Below are positions 31,467 through 42,900 of a stretch of DNA of 64,000 bases, one piece after another. This stretch comes from Chlorops oryzae. Taxonomy: Eukaryota > Arthropoda > Insecta > Diptera > Chloropidae. The stretch is taken from assembly GCA_020466095.1 (NCBI GenBank), contig CM035808.1, positions 68,023,957 to 68,087,956 of the forward strand, read 5' to 3'. A program made the position numbers and the translations under genes. Positions within the stretch are counted from its first letter, which is position 1, and each line of letters starts with the position of its first letter. The notes under the pieces are model-generated. The model did no database searches and had not been told where the DNA came from. It was given only the letters and a program-made list of their open reading frames with translations.

Positions 31467-32667
31467 GATGCAGACGGATTAATCCGAGTGGGAGGCGGTA
31501 TTGACAATGCGTTGATGGTACCTTATGATACCCGTTCACCGATAACTTTGCCCAAGGATCGCGTATTGTCGACCCTTGTGATACAGCATTTCCACCGTCT
31601 ATGTAGGCATCAAAACAAGAAGACCGTTATCGCGGAGGTACGTCGTAAATATTGGATTCCTAATATTAGACAGCTTGTGGGTCGGCAACAACGTGACTGC
31701 CAAGAATATAAAAATAGAAATGCCAGACCAGAAGAGCCAAAAATGGGACAGCTACCAGAGGATCGACTTTCCCCATATCTGCGTGCATTTTCGTATACGG
31801 GAATCGATTATATGGGGCCATTTGGCATTACAGTTGGTCGAAGAACGGAAAAGCGTTGGATTTGTTTGTTCACGTGTCTAACCACTCGTGCGATTCATTT
31901 AGATGTTGCGAAGGACCTGTCAACGGATACGTGTCTAATGTGTATAAGAAATTTTATCAACAGGCGAGGAACTCCAGTTCGCATCCGTTCCGATAACGGC
32001 ACATATTTTGTAGGCGCCGCGAAAGAAATTCGAAATCATTGGAATAATCACCGAATCGGAGAAACTCTAGCTGACAAGCGAATCGAATGGGTTTTCAACA
32101 ACCCGTTGAACCCCCACGTCGGGCGATGATGGGAACGTCTGGTTCGTAGTGTGAAAAGAGCCATGGGACATGTATTGCAAAAGCACCCGGTGCAGGAGCA
32201 TTCTCTTTATAGCCTCATGTTAGAAGCTGAAAATATTGTTTATTCGCGGCCCCTGACTCACATACCTGTCGACGCACCAAATGAAGAACCACTGACCCCC
32301 AATCATTTTCTGGTAGGTTCCACTAACACCACTTAGATTTCCCACCCTGCTGTCAACCGAAAGCATTGGCGAAAGGTTCAGCAATTGCAAAACAGCTTTT
32401 GGAAGAAATGGGTGTCAGAATACCTTCCCGACTTGTGCCGCAGAACAAAATGGTATCAACCCGCAACACCACTTAGGCAAGACGATGTTGTGTTGATTTG
32501 CGATAAAAACATTCGTCGAGCAAATTGGCCTATGGGGATCATCTCTAGAACATTCCCTGGAAAGGACAATCAAGTGCGAGGTGTTGAAGTGCGTACGAAG
32601 GATGGACTTGTCAAACGACCAGCATGTATGATTGCAAAACTGGATGTTTGTGAATCTATGGGGTAGA
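31467..32667 (+). pseudogene. BEL integrase (copy 1)
   Basis: The frame after a TAA at 31464-31466 gives DADGLIRVGGGIDNALM and a zinc-binding region in which the last CXXC has become CQEYK. Catalytic Asp in GIDYMGPF and Asp in RSDNGTYF follow. A TGA at 32127-32129 sits inside the conserved GG-WER motif just before the catalytic Glu (WERLVRSVK). A second stop follows GSTNTT at 32334-32336. The C-terminal domain LRQDDVVLICDKNIRRANWPMG and GVEVRTKDGLVKRP is clear. Three stops in otherwise collinear sequence indicate slow decay rather than shuffling. The same stops occur in copies 2 and 3. Confidence 0.9.
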
Positions 32668-32670
32668 TTC

Positions 32671-32954
32671 ACGGGGGTGGGGATGTTGCGATTAAGATAT
32701 AGTTTTGTATAAACCGTACAGTGTAAAGAGGTATTAAAGGTTTGCCGTGTAAAGGCGCACATAGTTGTCCAGTATAAAATGTATGAAAAGCGATAGAAAG
32801 TTTCGATATGTAGCATACATCCCCATTTTGATGTTTTCATTCGATTTAAATTAGCAGAGCAGGAAGCACACGAAAGTGTAAGATTGAATTATCTTTTATT
32901 TTATAACATGTTATTTGTAACACTTTAAATTTTTTTTATTTATGTTAGCGTAGG
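32671..32954 (+). repeat. BEL polypurine tract and truncated 3' LTR (copy 1)
   Basis: Purine tract ACGGGGGTGGGGA at 32671-32683, then TGTTGCGATTAAG at 32684. The LTR is cut after GTTAGCGTAGG, where the LINE begins. Confidence 0.9.
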
Positions 32955-32955
32955 T

Positions 32956-33325
32956 AGGCAACTGTGGTGGAGATCACAGAGCAAATTATAGGGGATGTCC
33001 AGTATATAAAGAACTAAAAAATCGTATGTCAGAAAAAAAGCAAGCCAGTCGTAATAATCCGAATCAAAATGCATTCCAAAACCCAATTTTCTCACAGCCT
33101 AATAAATCCAGCGTTCCAGTGACTAATAAAATGTCCTATGCAAATGTTGCTAGCTCTGCCATAAGTGCCCATTCTGCCTCTCAACAGCAGAACGGTAGCT
33201 TGGAATCCATGTTAGTCAGTCTGACACAGTGTATGACACAATTTATGTCGCAAATGCAAAACACACTCCAGGAGTTACTAAGAGCACAAAACCAGTTGCT
33301 TCAAATTTTAACTGCACAAAAATGA
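32956..33325 (+). pseudogene. Jockey LINE ORF1, C-terminal remnant
   Basis: Reading the frame upstream of the Met at 33026 gives NCGGDHRANYRGCPVYKELK, which is the last zinc knuckle (CX2CX4HX4C type with its first Cys cut off at the junction) and the typical Jockey linker. Then a Ser/Asn/Gln-rich region with SYANVASSA and a Met/Gln-rich helical tail (QCMTQFMSQMQNTLQELLRA). This matches the end of Jockey-clade Gag-like ORF1 proteins, which bind LINE RNA. The stop TGA overlaps the ORF2 ATG as ATGA (33322-33325), an arrangement that permits reinitiation. In copy 2 one extra A near 43269 shifts the start of this frame. Confidence 0.85.
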
Positions 33326-36002
33326 GTTTATTTATTATATCCTCATGGAATGCAAATGGTATAAATCAGCGTAAGCTAGAATTATCACATTTCCTCTCAA
33401 ACTACTCTATTGATGTGATGCTTATTTCGGAGACACATCTAACAGATAAAAATAATTTTTCGCTATAAGGCTATAAATTTTACAAAACAAACCACCCGAT
33501 GGGAAAGCACACGGAGGAACAGGTATATTGATTCGTAATAGAATTGAACATTTCCTTGTCGAACCTTTCGCAAAAAATTACTTCAAAGCGACTTCAGTTT
33601 CTATTGAAAGTTGTGGTGCAAATTTCATTTTGTCAGCAATATATTGCCCTCCACGATTCTCAGTCAGCGAAAATCACTTTAATGAATTTTTCAACACCCT
33701 TGGAAATAAATTTTTAGCAGCAGGCGATTATAATGCAAAACACACCCATTGGGGCTCCCGTCTGATCTCTCCAAGGGGTAGACAACTATACAACACACTG
33801 ATAAATAGCTCCAGTACTCTGGGATTTATTTCGCCCGGACATCCCACGTATTGGCCAACAGATCGAAATAAAATACCAGATCTCATAGACTTTACCATTA
33901 CAAGAGGCTTTGATAATTCGCGTATTTCAACGTCGATTTGCTACGAAATGTCCTCAGATCATTGTCCTCTACTAATAGAAATTTCAGAAAACATAAGAAC
34001 AACATGCCCCCCTTTTAGACTGACCACTTCAAAAACGAACTGGGTTAATTATAAAAAGTATGTTGCAACACACATACACTCCGAATATACAATATGTAAT
34101 GAAAGTCAAATCGATGAAGCGGCAGCAACCCTGAATTCAATATTAACTTCAGCGGCGGAGCATTCTACTCCAAAAGCCTTTGAGCCTGCCGTTAGAAATT
34201 TTCATCATACTAATAGTCATATTGAAAGATTATTGCGAGAAAAACGTAGATTGAGAAGAGAATGGCAACAACATAAGTCCCCTGGCAGTAAAGCTATACT
34301 CAATACAGCTTCAAAGCAACTTAAAACTGCTCTTCAAAAAGACCAAGACAGGAAAAACTATAATTTCATTTCAAATCTTGCACCTAATAGCACGTCGAAA
34401 GAGTCATTATGGCGAGCTCTCAAAAAAAAAAATTCACCCATAGAACATGAATCTCCCTTAAGGAATTCAAGAGGAAACTGGGCAAGAAGTGATGAGGAAA
34501 AAGCGTTAGTCTTTGCTCAACACTTGTGCTCAGTTTTTCTACCAAACCCACCGGTAAACGGCCTTAGATTTCCCCTCTGCGAGGTGAACAACCAAATTAT
34601 CTCTATAACATTTAATGCCAATGAAATAAAATGCATAATTGAGGAAAATTTTTGCGAGAAAAAATCTCCAGGCTATGACTATATAACCCCAAAAATGATC
34701 AAGGAATTGCCAAACATTGCTCTTACGTACGCAGCACGACTTTTTAATGCTATTGTGAGCTTCTCCTACTTCCCTGTGATATGGAAAGAATCGGTCATCA
34801 TGATGATACTGAAGCCCGGAAAAGACCCGACGACAGCCAGCTCATATCGCCCAATAAGCCTTCTCCCCTGCTTATCTAAGCTCTTTGAAAAAGCTCTTCT
34901 TATAAAAATAACGCCATACATCCACGAGAATAACTTAATCCCTGCTCATCAATTTGGCTTTAGAAAAAAACATGGAACTATTGAACAGGTAAATCGAATC
35001 ACTCGCGAAATTCGTAACGCCTTGGAAAAAAAAGAATATTGTTCTGCAATATTCCTAGATATCGCTCAAGCTTTCGACAAAGTGTGGCATGGGGGTCTTA
35101 TTGCTAAAATAAAGTCCCTACTTCCTCAAAATCTTCACGAAATTCTTATATCATACCTCCAAAATAGATTCTTTAGAGTAAGAGTTAGTGAATTTATAAC
35201 GGAAAAATTTGAAATTAAAGCAGGAGTCCCGCAAGGCAGTGTATTAGGCCCCTCTCTTTACCTTCTTCTAACAGCCGATATCCCCACTAGAGATAATATT
35301 GTAATGTCAACTTTTGCTGACGACACAGCATTATTGAGCTGCCACCGCGATCCCATGGAAGCATCAAGAATCCTACAAGAACATATGCAATTAATTGAAA
35401 ATTGGCTCTCTACCTGGCGAATTAATGTCAACGAAGGTAAATGTAAACACATTACATTTACGCTTAGAAGAGGTATAAGCCCTGCTATTCTCCTTAAAGG
35501 AGTCTCCATCCCCCAAGTAAATAGTGTAATCTACTTAGGAGTCCACTTAGATAAACGATTAACTTGGCGAAAGCACATCGAAGCAAAGAGGACCAATCTG
35601 AAACTTAAAGCATCAAAAATTCACTGGCTAATTAACTATCGCTCCCCTCTTAATATGGAGTATAAAGTTCTATTATATAATAGTGTATTAAAGCCAATCT
35701 GGTCTTATGGCATTGAGTTGTGGGGAAATGCCTGCGCATCCTCTATAGAAATAATCCAAAGAGCTCAATCGAAAATTCTTAGAATCATTACAGGTGCTCC
35801 ATGGTACATACGTAATGAAAGCATTCACCGCGATCTGCAAGTCCCACTTATTAAGGATGAAATCGTTCGCCTAAAATCATCCTATCATGAGAAGCTAAGG
35901 AGTCACTCAAATCAGCTGGCAAGAAGCCTTAACAATACAACACGTCGAACACGGTTAAGAAGAAAGGACCTTCCGTCCGCTTCTATTATTTTGGTAACAT
36001 AG
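33322..36002 (+). pseudogene. Jockey LINE ORF2: endonuclease and reverse transcriptase (copy 1)
   Basis: The endonuclease starts SWNANGINQRKLEL with SETHLT, then the stop TAA at 33466-33468 and, in this copy only, one missing C at about 33495 (ACCACCC versus ACCACCCC). From 33528 the frame is open for 824 codons: AGDYNAKHTHWGS and SSDHCPLL (endonuclease His/Asp residues), RT motifs SYRPISLLPCLSKLFEK, FGFRKKHGT, IFLDIAQAFDKVWH, GVPQGSVLGPSLYLL and the catalytic FADD (STFADDTALLS). The C-terminal part is LGVHLDKRLTWRKHI, SYGIELWGNA. It copies LINE RNA at a nicked target. Only one stop and one base loss separate copy 1 from an open ORF2, so decay is slight. Confidence 0.9.
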
Positions 36003-36021
36003 CACCGATACTCTGTTATCT

Positions 36022-36218
36022 GCACCTCGCTCGTGCATGTCAGATGTTTGGCCAATTAAGGAATCATACAGATTGAGGCACCTCGCTCGTGCAAGCTCAA
36101 TGCTCGTAACAACCATCAGAGTAGCCGTTCCAGCCAACCAATTTTACGCACCTTGCTCGTGCGCACCGTACGCTTATCCAACCAAGGATTCACTAAGCTT
36201 GACGCACCTCGCTCGTGC
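36022..36218 (+). repeat. Four-fold hairpin motif in the LINE 3' UTR (copy 1)
   Basis: GCACCTCGCTCGTGC at 36022-36036, 36078-36092, 36148-36162 (one C-to-T) and 36204-36218. GCAC and GTGC can pair around a 7-base loop. Spacing is 56, 70 and 56 bp. Also at the matching sites in copies 2 (about 45780-45976) and 3 (about 52967-53163). Confidence 0.92.
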
Positions 36219-36440
36219 ATGATCAAGACTCATCCTAGCAAAGGACACGGCTTAACAGTAATAAGTCCTCAGCAGCCCAGTTTCTCAAATAGAGGCCCGT
36301 TGGAATCAAAACTATTATATTTCTGTATAAATAGTTAAGTTATATTTAAAAAATAAGATTTGATTAATTACTGTTAGTTCCCACCCCCAAAGGAAGATCC
36401 AGTAAAGAGAAGCAAAGTTTAAATAAAAAAAAAAAAAATA

Positions 36441-37420
36441 ATTTTCATGTTTACAAAAAAAGTTGTAACTTGAACATTTTTCAACCGATTTTGATAAGCG
36501 ATAGCATATTTTACTCGAGATACAATGTACTTTGATAATAACTGTAAGAAACTGAATGTTTTTTTTGGATTTGTTACATCAAAAATACGTCAAACTGTAA
36601 ACAACGTGAAAAAAATGGGTAAATTTTAGATAACTTTCATAAATATCCAATTTTTTTTGTAGGAAGTATAGATAATTGTATATGTTTCGAAAGCTCAATG
36701 TTTCTAGTTTCCAAAACTGTATAGCAATTGAAAATCGGAGAGAACAAAAGACAAAAGAAAACATCAAACTATTTCTAATTTTCGTTTGCTTCATTGATTT
36801 TGATAGCTAAAAAATGTAAAGCATACTTTATTGAGTAAAATAAATAAAGAGACTTTCATAATTTTAAAAATATTAAAGCATACTCGTTGGTGTAAACGAA
36901 GGAAGCACTTTGAAAGTTGCACATAAATGGTCATAACTTCAATATTAGCCCAAAGATTTCATTCGTTGGTATCACGTTTTGTTCACAAGGTTTCATTTTG
37001 TACGTGTGGTTTTTCAAAAAAAATACAGTCTTAGGATTTGTATTTTTTTAAATTTAAACATGATATTTTTTTCTTAATTTTGAATAGAAAAAAATATTTT
37101 TTTTTGAACTTTTGGCTTATGTTACATTGACACTGTACCATAATATCATACAAAAGGGACATATTTTGATTTAAAATTTTATATTCTTTAAGTTAGTTCA
37201 TCATTTAACTAGGTAGTTTGTTTCTATCTCGAGATATGATCCATCAAATGAAAGTACTTTTGAAAAAAATAGCCAAAATTTCAAATGGTCATATCTCAAA
37301 AACCAAACCATTCAAAAAATTTTCGATGGGGTTTTCGGCTTCAGGCACCCAAAATCTATGAAAAAAGTGGAGCGGGATCAACTGTACATTTATTTTTTTT
37401 AATTTTGTAAACTAGTGTAA
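36441..37420 (+). repeat. AT-rich segment with repeat D (copy 1)
   Basis: Non-coding. 36770-37420 equals the D copy at 8424-8740 plus 14657-14992 in reverse complement, so D exists outside the duplicated block. Phrases such as GGTCATATCTCAAAAACCAA give a satellite-like look, but no tandem array is present. Ends at the mitochondrial junction. Confidence 0.8.
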
Positions 37421-38100
37421 TTGGATATAAAAATGAAAAAGTTATTGAAATTGGATTTGAAAGTAAAATTTATATATATTTATAAATTGATTTTAGTTGT
37501 TAAATATGCACATATAGCCCGACGCTCTTATTTCTAAAATAACATAAGTCGTAACATAGTAGATGTATGGAAAGTGTATCTAGAATTCAATTTAAAGCTT
37601 TTAAGTAAAGCATTTAATTTACATTCAAAAGATGTTTGTGCAAATCAATATAAATTGATTAATGTTTATATATTAACTTATAATTTGCTTTATTTGTTTT
37701 ATTAATAATATTTAGTTATTTTTTTATTTAAATAATCTATAATAAAATTTTAAGATTAATTATAGTATATAATATAAGTATTGTTAAAGAAAATTTAAAT
37801 AAATGGAAAAATATTTATTTAAAAAGTAAATATAACTAATTTTACCTTGTTTATCAGGATTAATTAAATATTTAATAAAATTTTATTTTTCTCGAATTAA
37901 AAAGAGTTAATGAATTATGTAAGTCAATCTGATAAAATGGTTTTTTATAATTCATTAGAAATGAAAAGATATTCGTTTATAAATATATCTAGTTTTTTAA
38001 GAAATAAATTAACTTAAGGATTTTTAAATGTATTTAATTAATTTTTTATTAAATATTTTTAAAATTTAATATATTATGGGATAAGCTGTAAAGTAAATTT
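37421..38100 (+). other. NUMT: mitochondrial srRNA 3' end, tRNA-Val and lrRNA 5' part (copy 1)
   Basis: Collinear with insect mitochondrial DNA. srRNA text: TGCACATATAGCCCGACGCT, AAGTCGTAACATAGTAGATG and AAAGTGTATCTAGAA. Then tRNA-Val, then lrRNA landmarks: TTAAAGAAAATTTAAATAAA, AATTTTACCTTGTTTATCAG, TTTCTCGAATTAAAAAGAG, TTAGAAATGAAAAGATATTC, AATATATCTAGTTTTTTAAG and ATATTATGGGATAAGC. Small losses (for example GATGTATGGAAAG) show it is a decayed nuclear copy. Left border near 37421 where D ends; the right border is uncertain. Confidence 0.93.
37588..37658 (+). tRNA. trnV: NUMT-borne mitochondrial tRNA-Val (anticodon TAC), copy 1
   Basis: 71 bases starting CAATTTA and ending TAAATTG plus A, giving a perfect 7-bp acceptor stem. 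The D-arm AGCTTTTAAGTAAAGC, an anticodon loop with TAC (ATTTACATT) and the T-arm are visible. It is flanked by srRNA and lrRNA as in insect mtDNA. Being nuclear, with no nuclear tRNA promoter design, it is unlikely to be functional. Confidence 0.9.
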
Positions 38101-38405
38101 TAAATAACATTAATAGTGCTTACATCATAATGTAAACAGAAAGAGAAGGCTCCTAATGTACAATTCTAGTATAAGTTGTTAATACTAGGATACTAGCGAT
38201 ATACCGGTCGCTGACCAAAAATACATATTTTTCTGTGTAAAATATTAAGTCCAGCTTTCGGTTGCTTTTTGACTTCAAAACTAATTGCGATCAGGAGCTC
38301 CAAGCAAACGGTTATATCAAAATACACCTGCGGTTATATAAAATTAAAATATATAATATAAATATATATAATAAATAAATATTCCTTTGAGGATATATAT
38401 ATATA
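38101..38405. other. Unassigned link between NUMT and mariner (copy 1)
   Basis: AT-rich, no ORF. Contains an imperfect palindrome CTAGTATAAGTTGTTAATACTAG region at about 38165-38187 and a TATATA run that provided the mariner TA target. Confidence 0.5.
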
Positions 38406-39308
38406 TTAGGTGTAGTAAAAAGAAATCCATTATTTTTCCAATAGATGGCGTTATTTATCTGCATCTCGCGTTGTATAAGTCCGATCGTGTTCCGCTAGGG
38501 GGCATTAGAAAGATGACAGTTCCTACTAAAAAAGCTTTTTTGACACTTTTTTGATTGATTGATTCAGTTTTGTTTGAGAGCTTGTCAAAGATGGACATCA
38601 GCAAAGAGAAAAATCGCTACATTTTACAGTTTTTCTTCGATAAGGGAGATAACGCAAGCCAGGCGGCTGAAAATGTGAATAGCGTTTATGGACCTGATAC
38701 TGTAAAGCCTATCATGCGCAATTTTGGTTTCGTCGATTCCGTTCCGGTAACTTCGATGCCAAGGATGCACCACGCACTGGAAGGCCAATTGTCGAAAATG
38801 TCGATAAAATCATGGAAATTATCGAGTCCGACCGTCATGTTAGCACTGTTTCGATTGCAAAAGAGCTAAAGATTGCAAAAAAAACCGTTTGGAACCATTT
38901 GAATAAGGCTGGATACACAAAGAAGCTCGATGTATGGGTGCCACACGAGTTAACGCAAAAAACCTCATAGACCGAATTTCCATCTGCGAATCGCTGCTGA
39001 ACCGCAACAAAATCGACCCATTTCTGAAGCGGTTGGTGACTGGTGATGAAAAGTGGGTCACTTACGACAACGTCAAGCGAAAACGGTCGTGGTCGAAACA
39101 CGGTGAACCGGCGGAAACGGTGGCCAAGCCAGGATTGACGGCCAGGAAGGTTTTGCTGTGTGTTTGGTGGGATTGGCAGGGAATTATCTACTATGAGCTG
39201 CTCCCATACGGCAAAACTCTTAACTCGGAACTCTACTGTCAACAATTGGACCGTCTGAAGGAAGCAATCGCCCATAAGCGGCCAGCTTTGGCCAATAGGA
39301 GAGGAATT
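38406..39308 (+). mobile_element. mariner of a second type, 3' part missing (copy 1)
   Basis: The left TIR begins TTAGGTGTAGTAAAAAGAAA. The transposase starts at the ATG at 38591 (MDISKEKNRYILQFFFDKGD). A shift near GPDTV and others follow. The first catalytic Asp is in VTGDEKWVTYDN. The sequence stops after ...ALANRRGI at 39308, just before the second catalytic motif, and is joined to BEL sequence. Compare the complete copy at 55349. Confidence 0.9.
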
Positions 39309-39330
39309 ACAATTTAAGCGAATGGTTGCA
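39309..39330. other. Copy 1/copy 2 junction filler
   Basis: ATTTAAGCGAATGGTTGCAG occurs at 39312-39331 and again at 39335-39354, while the source at 29105 has it once. It is a 23-bp tandem duplication made at the breakpoint. Confidence 0.85.
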
Positions 39331-39344
39331 GTTGATTTAAGCGA

Positions 39345-41696
39345 ATGGTTGCAGTCTTTGGCCCGGGTGATCGGTCTTATGTTATGTGTTTAAATGCTGA
39401 AAAAGATAAGAGTGAACCAGATAAGAACAAGGGTCGGAACCGACTATTTCATGCAAGCAATACGGAGAACGGTAAACGAGAAGTTCAAGAGGCTAAGGCA
39501 AGCGATCAGAAGAATAAATTCGCAGCTTGTAAGGAACCACATATCCTCGAAGGGTGTTCAAAGTTCAAGAACATGTCAGTCAAACAAAGATGGCGCGTTG
39601 TTCGGCAAGGTCAACTGCGTTTTGGTTGCTTAAAGCGAGGTCATCGGAGTTTTGACTGCAAAGAGCGTCAACATAAGAGGATGCTGGAGTCAGGGCTCAC
39701 AGTACTTAAGTTGTTGCATGAGGTTAACGATGATACCGACGAATCCAGGGATGGGAATACAGCTACAGCGCATATCTATACGAATATCGCGCTTCCAAGG
39801 CGAAGTTCTAAGCTCTCGCTTAAAACATTACCGGTAAGACTGTATGCAAATGGAGTGGCAGTGACCTGCTACGCCTTCTTTGATGATGGGTCATCGGTTT
39901 CCTTGATGAACAAAAATTTGGCTGCAAGATTGGGCTTGAAAGGAACAAAGGAGAGCCTTACACTTCAGTGGTTCGGCAACAATACTGTGACTGAATCATC
40001 CAGCCGCTATGATTTGAAAATATCGGGAATTCAAAGCAACAGTAACATCTTTGATATTAAGGATGTTAGGACAGTGGATGATCTCAGCTTGCCATCACAA
40101 ACAATCAAATTGAAAGATTTGCACATGAAATATCGCCACATGCGTAAACTGCCGATATATGAATGCAACGGTGAGGTACCGCAGCTGCTTTTTGGTATCG
40201 ATAATGCTCACTTAGGAGTAGCATGCAGAACTATTGGTGGCGGATGGAAGGGTCCAATTGCAGTGCTGACAAAGCTTGGCTGGATGATATATGGTAAGAT
40301 GGATTGTGCCGATTCTGAAACAAAGGGTCAATTGTATCTAGCTCGGGAAATAAAAAATGACCGCTTGGAAAAGCTTCTGACAGACTATATCGTTAACGAG
40401 AGCATCGGTGTACGTGAGGCGACACACGTGGAATCAGAGCAGGTTGTTCGAGCGAAAGAAATTCTATCCCAAACGACGAAACGCATTGGTGCCCGGTTTG
40501 AGGCGGGACTTTTATGGAAAAATGACAGCATGAGACTTCCCAGCAGCAGAGAAATGGCGTTGAAACGCCTGATTTCATTGGAAAGAAAATTTGATGCAAA
40601 CGAGGATTACAAAAAGGAATACATCAACAAAATTGATGAATACTTAGCGAAGAACTATGCGCGGAAACTGTCACAGAAAGAACTTCGAACACCGAAATGG
40701 CGTGAATGGTATTTGCCTCATTTTGGAGTTTACAATCCGAACAAACCGGGTAAATTGCGGCTCGTATTTGACGCGGCGGCTGAGGTTCACGGAGTGTCCT
40801 TATATCCTATGTTGCTGACTGGACCAGATGAGGGTAAGCCATTGGACGCCATTCTTATGCAGTTTCGTCAGGGAAAGATTGGTGTTTGTGCAGATATTGT
40901 GCAAATGTTCCATCAAATAAGGATTCGATTAGAAGACCAACCAACACAGAGATTTTTTTGGCGAAGGGACAAAACCGATCCTGTGCAGGAATATGTGATG
41001 ATATCCATGATATTTGGATCAAATTGTTCTCCCTGTTCCGCGCAAAACATAAAAAACAAAAATGCAAGGGAGTACGAGAAGGTTTATCCAACAGCTGCAG
41101 CCATAACAATCGAGAACAACTATGTTGGTGACATGGTGCACGCGTTTGACACCGAAGAAAATGCGATAGCGACAACAAAGCAAGTAACTTGGATCCACAA
41201 GCAGGGAGGTTTTGATCTTGAAAGATTTGTTTCCAATTCGGCGCTGATGAATGCCGAATTAAACAAAAACGAAAAATGTACAGAGGTATTGAGCCTCGAT
41301 AAAGGAAACGACTCCAATTTCCAGAAGGTTCTGGGAATGTATTGGGATACATTTGATGATTGCTTCAAATATTTTTTGGCCTTTGGAAAGGTGAATGATG
41401 TGCGACCACCGACGAAACGCGAAGTATTAAGCATTACAATGTCGGTGTTTGATCCGTTTAATGCCGTGGCTTATTATTTGAGAATGGCCAAGCTGATTCT
41501 TCAGTCGATATGTCAACAACAGCTGACTTGGGATGAGCCCATCACTGAGGAAATATTCCAGGCATGGACGAAATGGAAGCAAAATTTGGAGGATATTAAA
41601 CGCATCAAGATACCTCGTTGGTACGGGAATGGATGCCTAAGAAACGAAGGAGTTGTGGATAAAAGCAGTAGTCTGTACAAGTCGACGCCTATTTAA
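39345..41696 (+). pseudogene. BEL protease and RT (copy 2)
   Basis: Same 783-codon frame as 29115-31466, with the same YVGD at 41121-41132 and the same missing RNase H. The only amino-acid change I found is Asn to Tyr in HGVSLYPMLL (about 40801-40806, two base changes). Sharing of all defects shows duplication after inactivation. Confidence 0.92.
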
Positions 41697-42897
41697 GATG
41701 CAGACGGATTAATCCGAGTGGGAGGCGGTATTGACAATGCGTTGATGGTACCTTATGATACCCGTTCACCGATAACTTTGCCCAAGGATCGCGTATTGTC
41801 GACCCTTGTGATACAGCATTTCCACCGTCTATGTAGGCATCAAAACAAGAAGACCGTTATCGCGGAGGTACGTCGTAAATATTGGATTCCTAATATTAGA
41901 CAGCTTGTGGGTCGGCAACAACGTGACTGCCAAGAATATAAAAATAGAAATGCCAGACCAGAAGAGCCAAAAATGGGACAGCTACCAGAGGATCGACTTT
42001 CCCCATATCTGCGTGCATTTTCGTATACGGGAATCGATTATATGGGGCCATTTGGCATTACAGTTGGTCGAAGAACGGAAAAGCGTTGGATTTGTTTGTT
42101 CACGTGTCTAACCACTCGTGCGATTCATTTAGATGTTGCGAAGGACCTGTCAACGGATACGTGTCTAATGTGTATAAGAAATTTTATCAACAGGCGAGGA
42201 ACTCCAGTTCGCATCCGTTCCGATAACGGCACATATTTTGTAGGCGCCGCGAAAGAAATTCGAAATCATTGGAATAATCACCGAATCGGAGAAACTCTAG
42301 CTGACAAGCGAATCGAATGGGTTTTCAACAACCCGTTGAACCCCCACGTCGGGCGATGATGGGAACGTCTGGTTCGTAGTGTGAAAAGAGCCATGGGACA
42401 TGTATTGCAAAAGCACCCGGTGCAGGAGCATTCTCTTTATAGCCTCATGTTAGAAGCTGAAAATATTGTTTATTCGCGGCCCCTGACTCACATACCTGTC
42501 GACGCACCAAATGAAGAACCACTGACCCCCAATCATTTTCTGGTAGGTTCCACTAACACCACTTAGATTTCCCACCCTGCTGTCAACCGAAAGCATTGGC
42601 GAAAGGTTCAGCAATTGCAAAACAGCTTTTGGAAGAAATGGGTGTCAGAATACCTTCCCGACTTGTGCCGCAGAACAAAATGGTATCAACCCGCAACACC
42701 ACTTAGGCAAGACGATGTTGTGTTGATTTGCGATAAAAACATTCGTCGAGCAAATTGGCCTATGGGGATCATCTCTAGAACATTCCCTGGAAAGGACAAT
42801 CAAGTGCGAGGTGTTGAAGTGCGTACGAAGGATGGACTTGTCAAACGACCAGCATGTATGATTGCAAAACTGGATGTTTGTGAATCTATGGGGTAGA
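41697..42897 (+). pseudogene. BEL integrase (copy 2)
   Basis: Identical stop positions to copy 1 (42357-42359 within GG-WER, and about 42564-42566). Same degenerate zinc module. Confidence 0.9.
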
Positions 42898-42900
42898 TTC

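Larger units (their letters stand above)
27501..32954 (+). mobile_element. BEL/Pao element, degenerate, with 3' LTR cut by a LINE
   Basis: 5' LTR, gag, protease, RT and integrase in BEL/Pao order, polypurine tract, and a 3' LTR truncated at 32954. LTRs differ at about eight or nine of 271 positions, so the insertion is older than the tandem duplication. RNase H is absent, the RT active site is mutated, and integrase has stops. Confidence 0.93.
32955..36440 (+). mobile_element. Jockey-type LINE, 5' truncated (copy 1)
   Basis: Starts inside ORF1 at the BEL LTR breakpoint. It carries the ORF1 tail, ORF2 (endonuclease and RT), a ~420-bp 3' UTR with four hairpin motifs and an A-rich end with AATAAA (about 36421-36440). 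The rest of the BEL LTR is not found downstream, so no target duplication can be shown. Confidence 0.9.

Noticed and set aside
32415..32840. 141-codon minus-strand ORF over the BEL 3' end and LTR
   Set aside because: Antisense of integrase and LTR, no recognisable content.
36022..36218. CRISPR-like array (15-bp palindromic repeat, spaced)
   Set aside because: Only four short repeats with 41-55-bp unequal spacers, in a LINE 3' UTR of an animal genome.
32955..36440. Clean LINE insertion into the BEL LTR with target duplication
   Set aside because: The downstream half of the LTR is not present after the LINE tail, so the joint may be a rearrangement rather than a simple insertion.
37588..37658. 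A functional nuclear tRNA gene
   Set aside because: Sequence is a mitochondrial tRNA-Val in mitochondrial context, with decayed flanking rRNA.
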